This document shows, piece by piece, positions 23,234-30,360 of a stretch of 30,360 nt of DNA (positions within the stretch are counted from its first letter, which is position 1; each line of letters begins with the position of its first letter). A program made the translations under genes and the position numbers. Origin of the DNA: Clostridiales bacterium (GTDB taxonomy: Bacteria > Bacillota > Clostridia > Christensenellales > Borkfalkiaceae); NCBI GenBank assembly GCA_015069525.1, contig SVIK01000002.1, positions 1-30,360 on the forward strand, written 5' to 3'. The notes below the pieces were generated by a model. It saw only the letters and a program-made list of their open reading frames with translations. It was not told where the DNA came from and did not search any database.

Positions 23234-23277
23234 TATATTATATATAAATAATATAATATAGGACGCTTTTTTGTCAA
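23234..23277 (-). promoter_or_regulatory. Promoter and likely operator of the marR-ABC operon
   Basis: On the minus strand TTGACA (23277-23272), an 18-bp spacer and TATTAT (23253-23248). The inverted repeat TATATTAT (23234-23241) and ATAATATA (23248-23255), with a six-base spacer, covers the -10 box. A site of about 20 bases with two-fold symmetry at this place is what a MarR autorepressor would use (inference). Confidence 0.65.
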
Positions 23278-23338
23278 GTAGAAAACAATATTTTTTTGGT
23301 CTTTTCATTATATTTTCATTTTTATTTTCCGTAAAGAC

Positions 23339-23367
23339 TTGTCAAACGGGGGAAAAAGTGATACAAT
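23339..23367 (+). promoter_or_regulatory. Promoter of the first M18 aminopeptidase gene
   Basis: TTGTCA (23339-23344), a 17-bp spacer and TACAAT (23362-23367). The leader is about 40 bases, with AAGGA (23402-23406) seven bases before ATG 23414. Confidence 0.85.
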
Positions 23368-23413
23368 AAACAGGATACTAACCGACGTACTGCGGAAAGA
23401 CAAGGAATTTGAC

Positions 23414-24694
23414 ATGACGAAACAAATAGAAAATGTATCGGCGTTTTTGGAAAGCTCGTTAACGGCGTTCCATGCACGCGACAACGTTAAAAAAATATTG
23501 GAAGAAAACGGGTTTGTGCCCTTAAAGGAAACACAAGATTGGGAAATTAACGAAGGCGGAAAATATTTCGTAGAACGCGCAACCAGCCTTATCGCTTTTT
23601 CCGTAGGCAAGCTGGAACGCTATGCCTTCAAAATCGTTGCCTCGCACTTAGATTCCCCCGCTTTTAAAATCAAAGAAAACCCTGAAATAAACACGGAAGG
23701 GCTTATCACTTTAAACGTGGAAAAATACGGCGGTGGGCTTTGGTACACCTTCTTCGACCGACCTTTAAAAATCGCAGGGCAACTCGTCTTGCAAAACGAG
23801 GGTAGATTGGAAACGAAAACGGTAGAAGCAAGCTTCCCCGTGACAATTCCCTCCCAAGCCTTGCATATCAACCGCGAAGCAAACGACCATTTCGCCGTGA
23901 ATTTGCAAACGGACGTACTCCCCTTATTCGGCTTGAATAACGGTGAAAGCTTCTTGCAGTCCGCTTTCCCTAACGAGGAAAATATCCTCGATTACGATTT
24001 GTTTTTGGTGAGCGCGGAAAAACCCTATCTTTTCGGCAAGGACGAGGCGTTTTTAGCTTCTCCTCGCGTAGATAATTTGACGAGTGTTTTTGCCACCCTC
24101 AACGCCCTTTTAAGCTGTGCGGAAAGCAACGGCATATGCGTTGCCACCTTCCTTAACCACGAAGAAATTGGGAGCGTCACCCGCGAGGGCGCAGGCGGAG
24201 ATTTCCTCGATAAGACGCTTCGTAAAATGAATTTTGCACTCCGTTTCGACGATAACGAATACGACAAAGCGCTTGCAACCTCCTTTTGTCTTTCCGTAGA
24301 CAACGCGCACGCCTTGCACCCCAATCATCCTGAAAAGAGCGACCCGACAAACCACACGAAACTTGGCGACGGCATCGTCGTTAAAAAGCATGCGGATGGG
24401 GCGTACGTGACGAACGCACTCTCCTTGGCGGTTGTAAAAACGGTGTTAAACAAAGCGGGCGTACCCTATCAAAACTTCTTTAACCGTTCGGACGCAAAGA
24501 GCGGTTCTACCCTCGGCGTAGCCCTCCTTTCCAAGGTGAGCGTGCTGGGCGCGGATATCGGGATGGCGCAACTCGCCATGCATTCCGCTTGCGAAACGTT
24601 TGCCGTTAAAGATTACCACTACCTTTTAGACGGCTTGACTGCTTTCTATTCCTCGGAAATTGAGATTGACAACGAAACGGTTGTAATCGAATAA
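23414..24694 (+). CDS. apeB: M18 family aminopeptidase (ApeB type)
   Basis: A 426-residue dinuclear zinc aminopeptidase that removes N-terminal residues (in this family mostly acidic or neutral) from peptides in the cytoplasm, usually as a dodecamer. Metal and catalytic motifs in order: ASHLDSP (H near 78), PRVDNLTS, LNHEEIGSVTREGAG (adjacent Glu pair), SVDNAHALHPNHPEK, and the final histidine in MAQLAMHSACE. Length is usual (about 425-435). A longer reading from TTG 23339 is rejected, since that codon is the -35 box. It converges on a second M18 gene, with a shared terminator between. Confidence 0.92.
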   Translation: MTKQIENVSAFLESSLTAFHARDNVKKILEENGFVPLKETQDWEINEGGKYFVERATSLIAFSVGKLERYAFKIVASHLDSPAFKIKENPEINTEGLITLNVEKYGGGLWYTFFDRPLKIAGQLVLQNEGRLETKTVEASFPVTIPSQALHINREANDHFAVNLQTDVLPLFGLNNGESFLQSAFPNEENILDYDLFLVSAEKPYLFGKDEAFLASPRVDNLTSVFATLNALLSCAESNGICVATFLNHEEIGSVTREGAGGDFLDKTLRKMNFALRFDDNEYDKALATSFCLSVDNAHALHPNHPEKSDPTNHTKLGDGIVVKKHADGAYVTNALSLAVVKTVLNKAGVPYQNFFNRSDAKSGSTLGVALLSKVSVLGADIGMAQLAMHSACETFAVKDYHYLLDGLTAFYSSEIEIDNETVVIE

Positions 24695-24708
24695 TAAATT
24701 AACAAATG

Positions 24709-24743
24709 AAAACGGCTTAACCAAACTCTGGTTAAGCCGTTTT
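24709..24743. terminator. Bidirectional terminator between the two M18 genes
   Basis: AAAACGGCTTAACCA, five-base loop, TGGTTAAGCCGTTTT: a perfect 15-bp stem placed 14 bases after each of the two converging stop codons. Confidence 0.92.
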
Positions 24744-24756
24744 ATTCTGCCGTTTT

Positions 24757-26133
24757 TTATTTCACGAACGCCCTAAACGCAAGGTATACTTCGTATACGT
24801 CCGCCTTAGAAACGAGCTCGAAAGGAGAGTGCATAGAGATTACGGGTACGCCGATATCAATCGTATCGACGTTCATATTCGCGATATATTTCGCTACCGT
24901 ACCGCCACCACCGACGTCTACCTTGCCCATTTCGCCCGTTTGCCAAATAACGCCGTTATCGTCGAAAAGCTTGCGTAAAAAGCCGATAAATTCCGCGTCG
25001 GCGTCGTTCGAACCGCCCTTCCCGCGAGAACCCGTGAATTTGGTAATGCCTGCACCACAAGAAACGTATGCCGAATTGAGCTTTTCGCATACTTCGGGGA
25101 AATTGGGGTCGTACCCAGCGTTTACGTCCGCAGAAAGACATTTAGAGTTTGCACGGATTACCGCCGACGTCGTATGGAACGAACGTGCAATTTCGTCAAT
25201 CAAATCGGCAAACAACGCGCATTGCATACCCGTCGTACCCTCGCTACCGATTTCTTCCTTATCCGCCAAAATAACCATAACGGTATGCTCGTTCGATTGC
25301 TCGTCGAAAAGCGCCGTAAAAGCGGGATAAGAGCACACTCTATCATCGTGCCCATACGCACCCAAAAGCGCCCTATCAAAGCCGATATCCCTTGCCTTAA
25401 ACGCAGGGACAACGCAAAGTTCCGCGCTTAAAAAGTCTTCTTCCGCCATGCCGTATTTTTCATGGAGAATTTTTAAAAGATTTTCTTTAACCGTCTTGTC
25501 CTTATCGTCCTCCGCCGTCGTGTAAGGGATATTGCCAAGCCAAATATTCAAATCCTCCCCGCCAAGCCCTTCGCCAAGCGGTTTTGCGTTTTGCTTTTGT
25601 GCCAAGTGCGGAAGCAAATCGCTAATGTAGAAAACGGGGTCGTTTTCGTCCTCGCCTACCTTTACGTCGATTACCGTACCGTTTTTAAGCGCTACTGCAC
25701 CGTGCAAAGCAAGGGGCACCGCCACCCATTGGTATTTACGAATACCGCCGTAATAATGCGTTTTCGCAAAGGCGATACCGTCCGATTCATACAAAGGAAC
25801 TTGCTTAAAATCGATACGGGGGCTGTCGATATGAGAAGCGAGGATACGGATTCCGTCCTCCGCTACGTCCGCGTTGCCGATTTTAAGAAGGTATAAATTC
25901 TTGCCACGGTTGTCGTAGTATACCTTGTCCCCCTTTTGGAGCTTTTGCCCGAATTTAAAGGGCTTATACCCGTTTTTAATTGCTTCCGCTTTTGCCCATG
26001 CACAAGCTTCGCGTTCGGTTTTACCCTCGTCGAGGAACACTTTATACCCCTCTGCGTAATCGAAAATTTCCTTTAATAATTTTTCGTCTGCCTTTTCGTA
26101 GACGTTCGTTCTTTTGTACGCTAATGCGCTCAT
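24757..26133 (-). CDS. M18 family aminopeptidase (ApeA/aminopeptidase 1 type)
   Basis: 458 residues, a second and distinct M18 paralogue. Motifs in order: LASHIDSPRIDFK, HYYGGIRKYQWVAVPLALHG, YGHDDRVCSYPAF, ILADKEEIGSEGTTG (Glu pair), SADVNAGYDPNF, the glycine-rich FTGSRGKGGSNDADAEF, and the final metal His in GVPVISMHSPFELVS. Length fits the ApeA subgroup (about 450-470), which is common in Clostridia. The start is ATG 26133 with a purine-rich AAAGGTAGGTG about five bases before. It follows the short sufB/D gene by 46 bases on the same strand; no strong promoter or terminator lies between, so read-through from sufCB is possible. Confidence 0.92.
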   Translation of the reverse strand: MSALAYKRTNVYEKADEKLLKEIFDYAEGYKVFLDEGKTEREACAWAKAEAIKNGYKPFKFGQKLQKGDKVYYDNRGKNLYLLKIGNADVAEDGIRILASHIDSPRIDFKQVPLYESDGIAFAKTHYYGGIRKYQWVAVPLALHGAVALKNGTVIDVKVGEDENDPVFYISDLLPHLAQKQNAKPLGEGLGGEDLNIWLGNIPYTTAEDDKDKTVKENLLKILHEKYGMAEEDFLSAELCVVPAFKARDIGFDRALLGAYGHDDRVCSYPAFTALFDEQSNEHTVMVILADKEEIGSEGTTGMQCALFADLIDEIARSFHTTSAVIRANSKCLSADVNAGYDPNFPEVCEKLNSAYVSCGAGITKFTGSRGKGGSNDADAEFIGFLRKLFDDNGVIWQTGEMGKVDVGGGGTVAKYIANMNVDTIDIGVPVISMHSPFELVSKADVYEVYLAFRAFVK

Positions 26134-26179
26134 ATATACACCTACCTTTATTATTTTCTATTTTAGTAATTTACAACGC

Positions 26180-27106
26180 TTAATGCAAGAAGCCTTTAAT
26201 AATTTGCTCCTCCGCTTCCTTTTCCGTCAAACCGAGCGTCATCAGCTTAATCAGCTGTTCACCCGCAATTTTCCCGATTGCCGCCTCGTGGATAAGCTCC
26301 GCGTCCACGTCGTTCGCCGAGAGGCAAGGGGCGGCGGTCACGCTGGCGCTATCCATGATAATCGCGTCGCATTCGGTATGACCGTAGCAAGGCGCGTTGC
26401 CGTTCATCGTCGATACGAAGCGTTGTACCGATTTATCCCCCGCTACCGAACGGGATATTACGTCCGCGCGACAGTTTTCGCCGTTCATATCAATGACGAA
26501 ATCGGTATCCGCCGTTTGATTGCCGTGCGTGTATAATTTCTCTTTGACGATAAAGCTGGAACCCGCTTTCATTTCCGCACGCGTAATGCGCTTGGTCGAA
26601 TCAACACCCTTAATTTGCGTCGTTTCCATTTCCAACGACGCGTTTTCGTCCAAATATACAATCGTTTCGGGGTTCATTACGTTTTTGCCGTTGCCGTCGC
26701 CCGAACCGTAATGCTTTTCTACGTATTTTACCTTGGCGTTCTTCCCCACGTAAAAAGTGTGTACGCCGTCGTGACGGGAGGTCATATCCACTCCGCCACA
26801 GTTATGAATTCCGCACCCCGCAACAATCACTACGTCCGCGTTTTCGCCGATATAGAAATCGTTATACACCACCTCTTGCAAGCCTGCTTTGCTGATGATA
26901 ACGGGGATATGCATACTCTCGTTTTTCGTATTCGGTTTGACAATGATATCAATGCCCGATTTGCCGTCCGTTTTCGTAATAACGTCGATATTCGCCGTCG
27001 TATTACGCCCCTCCAATTCTCCGTTTCTACGGATATTGTACGCCCCGTCGGGTACGCCGTGCAAATCGGCTATTTGCATAAGTAAATCTTTTTCGATTGC
27101 GTCCAT
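26180..27106 (-). CDS. Short SufB/SufD-family scaffold protein (SmsB-like)
   Basis: 308 residues, matching only the beta-helix core of SufB (about 470 in aerobic bacteria). The family is recognised by FYIGENADVVIVAGCGIHNC, DGVHTFYVGKNAKVKYVEKH, the ARADVISR-like block CRADVISRSVAGDKS, and the conserved AAIGKIAGEQL near the C-terminus. Cysteines in GCGIHNCGG and at GENCRADV are candidate ligands. It should work with the adjacent SufC ATPase to build Fe-S clusters. A stand-alone pair of SufC and short SufB is the minimal SMS system known from anaerobes and methanogens such as Methanocaldococcus. Start ATG 27106, ten bases after the sufC stop. No cysteine desulfurase or SufU gene is in the window. 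Confidence 0.88.
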   Translation of the reverse strand: MDAIEKDLLMQIADLHGVPDGAYNIRRNGELEGRNTTANIDVITKTDGKSGIDIIVKPNTKNESMHIPVIISKAGLQEVVYNDFYIGENADVVIVAGCGIHNCGGVDMTSRHDGVHTFYVGKNAKVKYVEKHYGSGDGNGKNVMNPETIVYLDENASLEMETTQIKGVDSTKRITRAEMKAGSSFIVKEKLYTHGNQTADTDFVIDMNGENCRADVISRSVAGDKSVQRFVSTMNGNAPCYGHTECDAIIMDSASVTAAPCLSANDVDAELIHEAAIGKIAGEQLIKLMTLGLTEKEAEEQIIKGFLH

Positions 27107-27116
27107 ACCCTACTCC

Positions 27117-27836
27117 TTACATTTTATCCGTCAAAACTTTGCACGCGTCCCCGCCCAAAAGCTTGGGCAAAACGGTTTCCTTTTCGCCTTGCTCGCGTAC
27201 CTGCCCGTCTGCAATTACTACAACCTTATCTGCAATATTCAAAATGCGTTCCTGATGGGAAATAATCAAAATATTCCCCTTCGTCTTTTCGTGCATCTTC
27301 TCAAAGACTTTGATAAGGTTGCCAAAGCTCCACAAATCAATACCCGCCTCCGGTTCGTCAAACACCGAAAGCTTGGTGCTACGCGCCAAAATCGTTGCAA
27401 TTTCAATACGTTTGAGTTCCCCACCGGAAAGGGAAGAATTCACTTCTCTATCAATATAATCTCTCGCGCACATGCCCACTTCGGAAAGATAGGAACAAGC
27501 GTCGGCAATTTTTATGTTTTTGCCCGCGGAAATATTGATTAAATCGCGCACCGTCAAGCCCTTAAAACGAACGGGTTGTTGGAAAGCGTACGAAATCCCT
27601 TTTCTCGCGCGCTCGGTGACGGACAACGTCGTGATGTCCTCGCCGTCTAAAAATATCTGTCCCGACGTAGGCGTGAGTATCCCTGCGATAAGTTTCGCAA
27701 GCGTGGATTTTCCCCCGCCGTTCGGGCCTGTAAACGCAACGAAACGCTCGTCCAAGGACAAGCTTACGTCTTTGATAATATATTTTTCTTTGCCGTCTTC
27801 TTGTACGGCGTAGCTTACGTTTTTAAGCTCTAACAT
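27117..27836 (-). CDS. sufC: SufC-type Fe-S assembly ATPase (SmsC-like)
   Basis: A 239-residue ABC ATPase without membrane partners. Walker A is GPNGGGKST (37-45), the Q-loop lies in ISYAFQQPVRFKGLTV, the signature SLSGGELKRIEIA is near 135-148, Walker B is LSVFDEPEAGIDLW, and the switch His is in IISHQERIL. FDEPEAGIDLW is characteristic of SufC rather than transporters. It powers cluster assembly on the short SufB/D protein encoded ten bases downstream. Length is normal (SufC about 250). It is the first gene of the operon. The SD is weak (AAAGG four bases or so before the ATG), with a better AGAGGAAA further upstream. Confidence 0.92.
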   Translation of the reverse strand: MLELKNVSYAVQEDGKEKYIIKDVSLSLDERFVAFTGPNGGGKSTLAKLIAGILTPTSGQIFLDGEDITTLSVTERARKGISYAFQQPVRFKGLTVRDLINISAGKNIKIADACSYLSEVGMCARDYIDREVNSSLSGGELKRIEIATILARSTKLSVFDEPEAGIDLWSFGNLIKVFEKMHEKTKGNILIISHQERILNIADKVVVIADGQVREQGEKETVLPKLLGGDACKVLTDKM

Positions 27837-27855
27837 AACCTTTTGTATTTCCTCT

Positions 27856-27896
27856 TTTACTTACAGTAAATATACCACGATTTTTCTGTTTTTAAA
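27856..27896 (-). promoter_or_regulatory. Possible promoter and small inverted repeat before sufC
   Basis: On the minus strand TTTAAA (27896-27891), a 16-bp spacer and TATATT (27874-27869). TTTACT-TAC-AGTAAA (27856-27870) is a 15-base inverted repeat abutting the -10 box and could be an operator. Both signals are modest. Gene-free space here is only 74 bases. Confidence 0.4.
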
Positions 27897-27910
27897 CGCT
27901 TTTTGCGTTT

Positions 27911-29410
27911 TTACCTTTCTTCGTCGTAGGAAGAAAAGACGCTTTTCTCTACGTCGTATCCGTTTTTCACAAGCGAAGGATACGTCCATGCAATATCCAT
28001 CAAATAAATATCACTCCAAAGAGTGACGGCACTTTCCGTGCGCATAGAAATAGGCACGATACCGTTGCGTTCCCCCACGAACGTGATTTTCTTTGCCTTG
28101 GGCAACGCTCCCGTCGCAAAGGAATACGTATAGTGATGTAGTTTCGTCCCTTTCGCCGTCGTCACCGTCGTATCGGGTAGCAAAGTAATCGTATATTCCC
28201 CTTGCTCGTCCGTAATTTCCGCAAACGCGTAATCGATACAACCGTACATTTTGCCCTTATCTTTACCCTCTTGCATGCGCACGGGCGCGAGCGCTTTTTC
28301 CGAAAGCGTGGGGAGCTTATATTGCCATTCCTTACCAAAGCCAAGCGTTTCCATATCGGGAGTGTGCGTTTTTTCAAATTCTACTGCGCTTGTGCCAAAC
28401 CAATCTCTATACAGCGTGCTTTGGTCGCCCCAGGTCGAATCCACGCAATACCATACGCCGTCCAATTTCACGACGTTCCACGCGTGTCCGCCCACCTCTT
28501 CTTTGGTTCGCCCTGCAAGCCCGCCGACGGTTATCGCTTCGATACCGATAAGCGAACAAAGATATTCAAACGATTTTGCGTACGTTTCGCATACGCCTTT
28601 TCCGTTTTCAGCTAGCCCAATAATGTTATGCGCCCAAACGGCGTCTTCGGGAATTTCCTTGCCATATTCATCAACGAGTTTCTGCCCGTTCTCGTCCGTT
28701 TTATACGCATAGTACAAAGACGTGATTACGTAATCGTAAATCGTGAGAGCCATTTCCGTCGAAGTCATATCCGCAGACAGATAGGAAAAGCATTGGTTCG
28801 CCTTTGCTTCTATCCTTGTTTGCAACTGCGTACGGACGCTACCCAAAGCGTAGTCGGGCACGATTTGTAAATTCAGCGTCTTACCCCCGTACGATACCTG
28901 ATTATCAATCCAATAAAATTCGGGATAATCCATACGGAAGGTTTTCCATATCGCCAACGCTTCGTCCACGGTAATATCGTATTTGCCAAAATCAAGCGTT
29001 TTTACGATATACAAATCGATTTCTTCCGTTTCCCCGTCGCCGTTTTGAGCCAAGTGCTTGGTAGGCGTTATCGTCTTATCCGCCGTCAGCGCAACGCACG
29101 CCCTATGTAAATCGAGATAAAAATAGCAGTACATCTCTCCTTTTTCTTTCATGCTGGCAAAGTTGCGATAACCATACTGTTCCACTACTGCCCCAGGCGT
29201 AAAATCAAGCTTTTCAGGTAAAACGACAACCTCTTCTTCGGGCGCGTCGGGAATCGTGGGCAAAACGGGAATTAACGGGTCTTTCCCACTAGGCGTATCC
29301 TCCCCGTCGTTTGCCAAGCCCCCGCCTTCACCAATCAGCGAACAGCCCGTCAAAGAAAATAAAGAGGTGGCAAGAAGCGCACAAATCACCTTTCTCCATG
29401 CTTTTCTCAT
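27911..29410 (-). CDS. Transglutaminase-like domain lipoprotein
   Basis: 499 residues. A lipoprotein signal peptide ends in SLTGC with C23 as the lipid-bearing residue. A Gly/Asp/Pro-rich linker follows (about 25-65), and then a region of about 100 residues before the transglutaminase core. The core shows the Cys in GKGVCETYAKSFEYLC (about 274), the His in GGHAWNVVKLDG (about 308) and the Asp in WYCVDSTWGD (about 322), the full papain-like triad. C-terminal strands with PDTTVTTAKG and GERNGIVPISM suggest a beta domain. Such proteins sit on the outer face of the membrane and may act as peptidases or cross-linkers on wall or surface proteins (inference). AGGAGG precedes ATG 29410, and the gene is 18 bases after the metallopeptidase gene. 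Confidence 0.88.
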   Translation of the reverse strand: MRKAWRKVICALLATSLFSLTGCSLIGEGGGLANDGEDTPSGKDPLIPVLPTIPDAPEEEVVVLPEKLDFTPGAVVEQYGYRNFASMKEKGEMYCYFYLDLHRACVALTADKTITPTKHLAQNGDGETEEIDLYIVKTLDFGKYDITVDEALAIWKTFRMDYPEFYWIDNQVSYGGKTLNLQIVPDYALGSVRTQLQTRIEAKANQCFSYLSADMTSTEMALTIYDYVITSLYYAYKTDENGQKLVDEYGKEIPEDAVWAHNIIGLAENGKGVCETYAKSFEYLCSLIGIEAITVGGLAGRTKEEVGGHAWNVVKLDGVWYCVDSTWGDQSTLYRDWFGTSAVEFEKTHTPDMETLGFGKEWQYKLPTLSEKALAPVRMQEGKDKGKMYGCIDYAFAEITDEQGEYTITLLPDTTVTTAKGTKLHHYTYSFATGALPKAKKITFVGERNGIVPISMRTESAVTLWSDIYLMDIAWTYPSLVKNGYDVEKSVFSSYDEER

Positions 29411-29428
29411 AACCTACCTCCTAAATCA

Positions 29429-30091
29429 TTAAAAAATTTCCATCAATATGGCACGCTCTTTCAGCCATTTTCTACGCTCCTTCCAATCGGGAACGTATTT
29501 CTCCACCTCTTGCCAAAACCGACGAGAGTGGTTTTTGTGTCTTACGTGCGAAAGCTCGTGCACGATAACGTATTCAATCACCCTTTTCGGCGCGTATAAC
29601 AGCCGAAAGGTAAAACACAACCTATTATCCGCCGAACACGTCCCCCATCGGGTTTTTGCGCCGGAAATGCGCACGCTTTGATAGTGCACGCCCATCTCTT
29701 GCGCCTTTTGCTCTGCCACGGTGGAGAAGATGCGTTTTGCGTTTTCTTTCAGCCATTTTAAAAGGCGAGCTTGTGCATTTTCTTGTGGCAAAAACAGCCT
29801 GCCGTTTTCCTTATCGAAACCGATTTTCTTGCCCTCGTAAAGGGTTATCTTACACGGCTCTCCTAAAAGCAGGAAGGTGTATCCGTCCAAGCATTTCGGC
29901 GGGAGCGCCAATCCTACGGCGTCCTTTTTTGCTTTTTTATCCCGTATCCAAGCCTCTTTTTCTTGCAAAAAGGCGTAGATTTTATCCTCGCTCAATCGTA
30001 AGGGTGCGCGTACGATAACCGCACCGAGATTGTCGATACATACCGCCAACGTCTTCCGTTTAGAACGGATGATTTTATCGGGGTATATCAT
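29429..30091 (-). CDS. YgjP-like (DUF45/M48-type) metallopeptidase
   Basis: 220 residues. The C-terminal half has HELSHVRHKNHSRRFW, a zinc HExxH motif near 176-180, with the third ligand expected in the HKNHS region. SGAKTRWGTCSADNRLCF and LLYAPKRVIEYVIVHE are the other PF01863 landmarks. No signal peptide is seen, so it is cytoplasmic. E. coli YgjP and its relatives have few known substrates; in many genomes they sit beside unrelated genes. It overlaps the preceding gene's stop by four bases (ATGA) and precedes the transglutaminase-like lipoprotein. Confidence 0.88.
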   Translation of the reverse strand: MIYPDKIIRSKRKTLAVCIDNLGAVIVRAPLRLSEDKIYAFLQEKEAWIRDKKAKKDAVGLALPPKCLDGYTFLLLGEPCKITLYEGKKIGFDKENGRLFLPQENAQARLLKWLKENAKRIFSTVAEQKAQEMGVHYQSVRISGAKTRWGTCSADNRLCFTFRLLYAPKRVIEYVIVHELSHVRHKNHSRRFWQEVEKYVPDWKERRKWLKERAILMEIF

Positions 30092-30360
30092 ACCTTTTCC
30101 GCTATGCGGGGGGATTTCTTCTCTTCCACGCGGGAAACGGTTTTCTTTTCTTCCGGCTTTTCCTCTTCCTCGTCCAATTGCTTAACGCGGATTTTCAAAA
30201 CCTTTTGTTTCGTCGATTTTACAACCTTAATTTCCAAACGCCCCTCGCGGATAACCTCGCCTATGGGCGGTATTTCGCCAAAGCACTCCGTCGTCCAACC
30301 GCCGACCGTGTTCGACTCGTACTTCTCGTCCTCGTCCTCCATATCAAACAATTCGAAAAG
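30088..30360 (-). CDS. CorC/HlyC-domain (hemolysin-type) protein, C-terminal part
   Basis: The reading frame is open through the right edge of the window, so only the last 90 or so codons are seen. The part YESNTVGGWTTECFGEIPPIG, then VIREGRLEIKVVKSTKQKVL, matches the end of the CorC_HlyC domain found after a CNNM membrane domain and a CBS pair in the hemolysin C/CorC family, proteins linked to Mg2+ or Na+ traffic. The last 30 residues are an added tail rich in Glu and Lys (DEEEEKPEEKK). Its stop overlaps the start of the metallopeptidase gene in ATGA. The missing N-terminal domains cannot be checked here. Confidence 0.8.
   Translation of the reverse strand, partial: LFELFDMEDEDEKYESNTVGGWTTECFGEIPPIGEVIREGRLEIKVVKSTKQKVLKIRVKQLDEEEEKPEEKKTVSRVEEKKSPRIAEKV

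Noticed and set aside
23339..23413. TTG start for the first M18 aminopeptidase
   Set aside because: The codon is the -35 box itself; ATG 23414 has an SD site and gives the family's usual N-terminus.

Overview
The window looks like a piece of chromosome from an anaerobic, low-to-mid G+C Firmicute of the Clostridia (perhaps a Christensenellales-like gut lineage; this is inference from gene content, not a measured placement). The signs are: strong Shine-Dalgarno sites, sigma-A promoters with exact 17-bp spacers, a SufC plus short SufB pair, two M18 aminopeptidases, a PepV-type dipeptidase, LemA with DUF2207, and a membrane-anchored DUF1508 protein. I see no rRNA, tRNA, CRISPR array, insertion sequence, phage or plasmid module. 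Coding density is high and base use is even throughout, so this is core chromosome with some lineage-specific genes rather than an island.

Layout. 1-4.5 kb (+): an exported, membrane-anchored propeller-like protein made from what looks like a leaderless message, then a structured leader carrying a 23-codon ORF, then a magnesium channel mgtE with a duplicated N-terminal domain. 4.5-8.8 kb (-): a compact five-gene operon (radC, sensor kinase, LuxR-type regulator, HAD phosphatase, cysK) read from one strong promoter. 8.8-10.4 kb: a divergent region holding a perfect 24-bp palindrome, then a PepV-like dipeptidase (+). 10.4-14.2 kb (-): a stand-alone PF13444 N-acyltransferase-like gene and a two-gene flavoprotein operon that starts from a second leaderless promoter. 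14.3-15.8 kb (+): the DUF1508 protein with Lys/Ala/Pro/Glu repeats. 16.0-20.0 kb (-): DUF2207 and LemA, a DUF378 membrane protein, and a monoglyceride-lipase-like hydrolase preceded by another short leader ORF containing a hairpin. 20.1-23.2 kb (-): a MarR regulator and a fused MacB-like ABC protein. 23.3-26.1 kb: two convergent M18 aminopeptidases sharing a bidirectional terminator. 26.2-27.8 kb (-): sufC and a short sufB/D. 27.9-30.4 kb (-): a CorC/HlyC-domain protein (cut by the window end), a YgjP-like metallopeptidase and a transglutaminase-like lipoprotein.

The genes mostly serve housekeeping roles: peptide breakdown (PepV, two M18), cysteine and Fe-S supply (CysK, SufBC), magnesium uptake, and envelope maintenance (LemA/DUF2207, the lipoprotein, the propeller protein, the MarR/ABC pair). 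The more unusual points are the leaderless promoters, the two SD-equipped leader ORFs that overlap hairpins, the duplicated MgtE sensor domain, the H1-like linker on a membrane-anchored DUF1508 protein, and the lone N-acyl synthase candidate. No clearly new multi-gene defence or mobile system was found.
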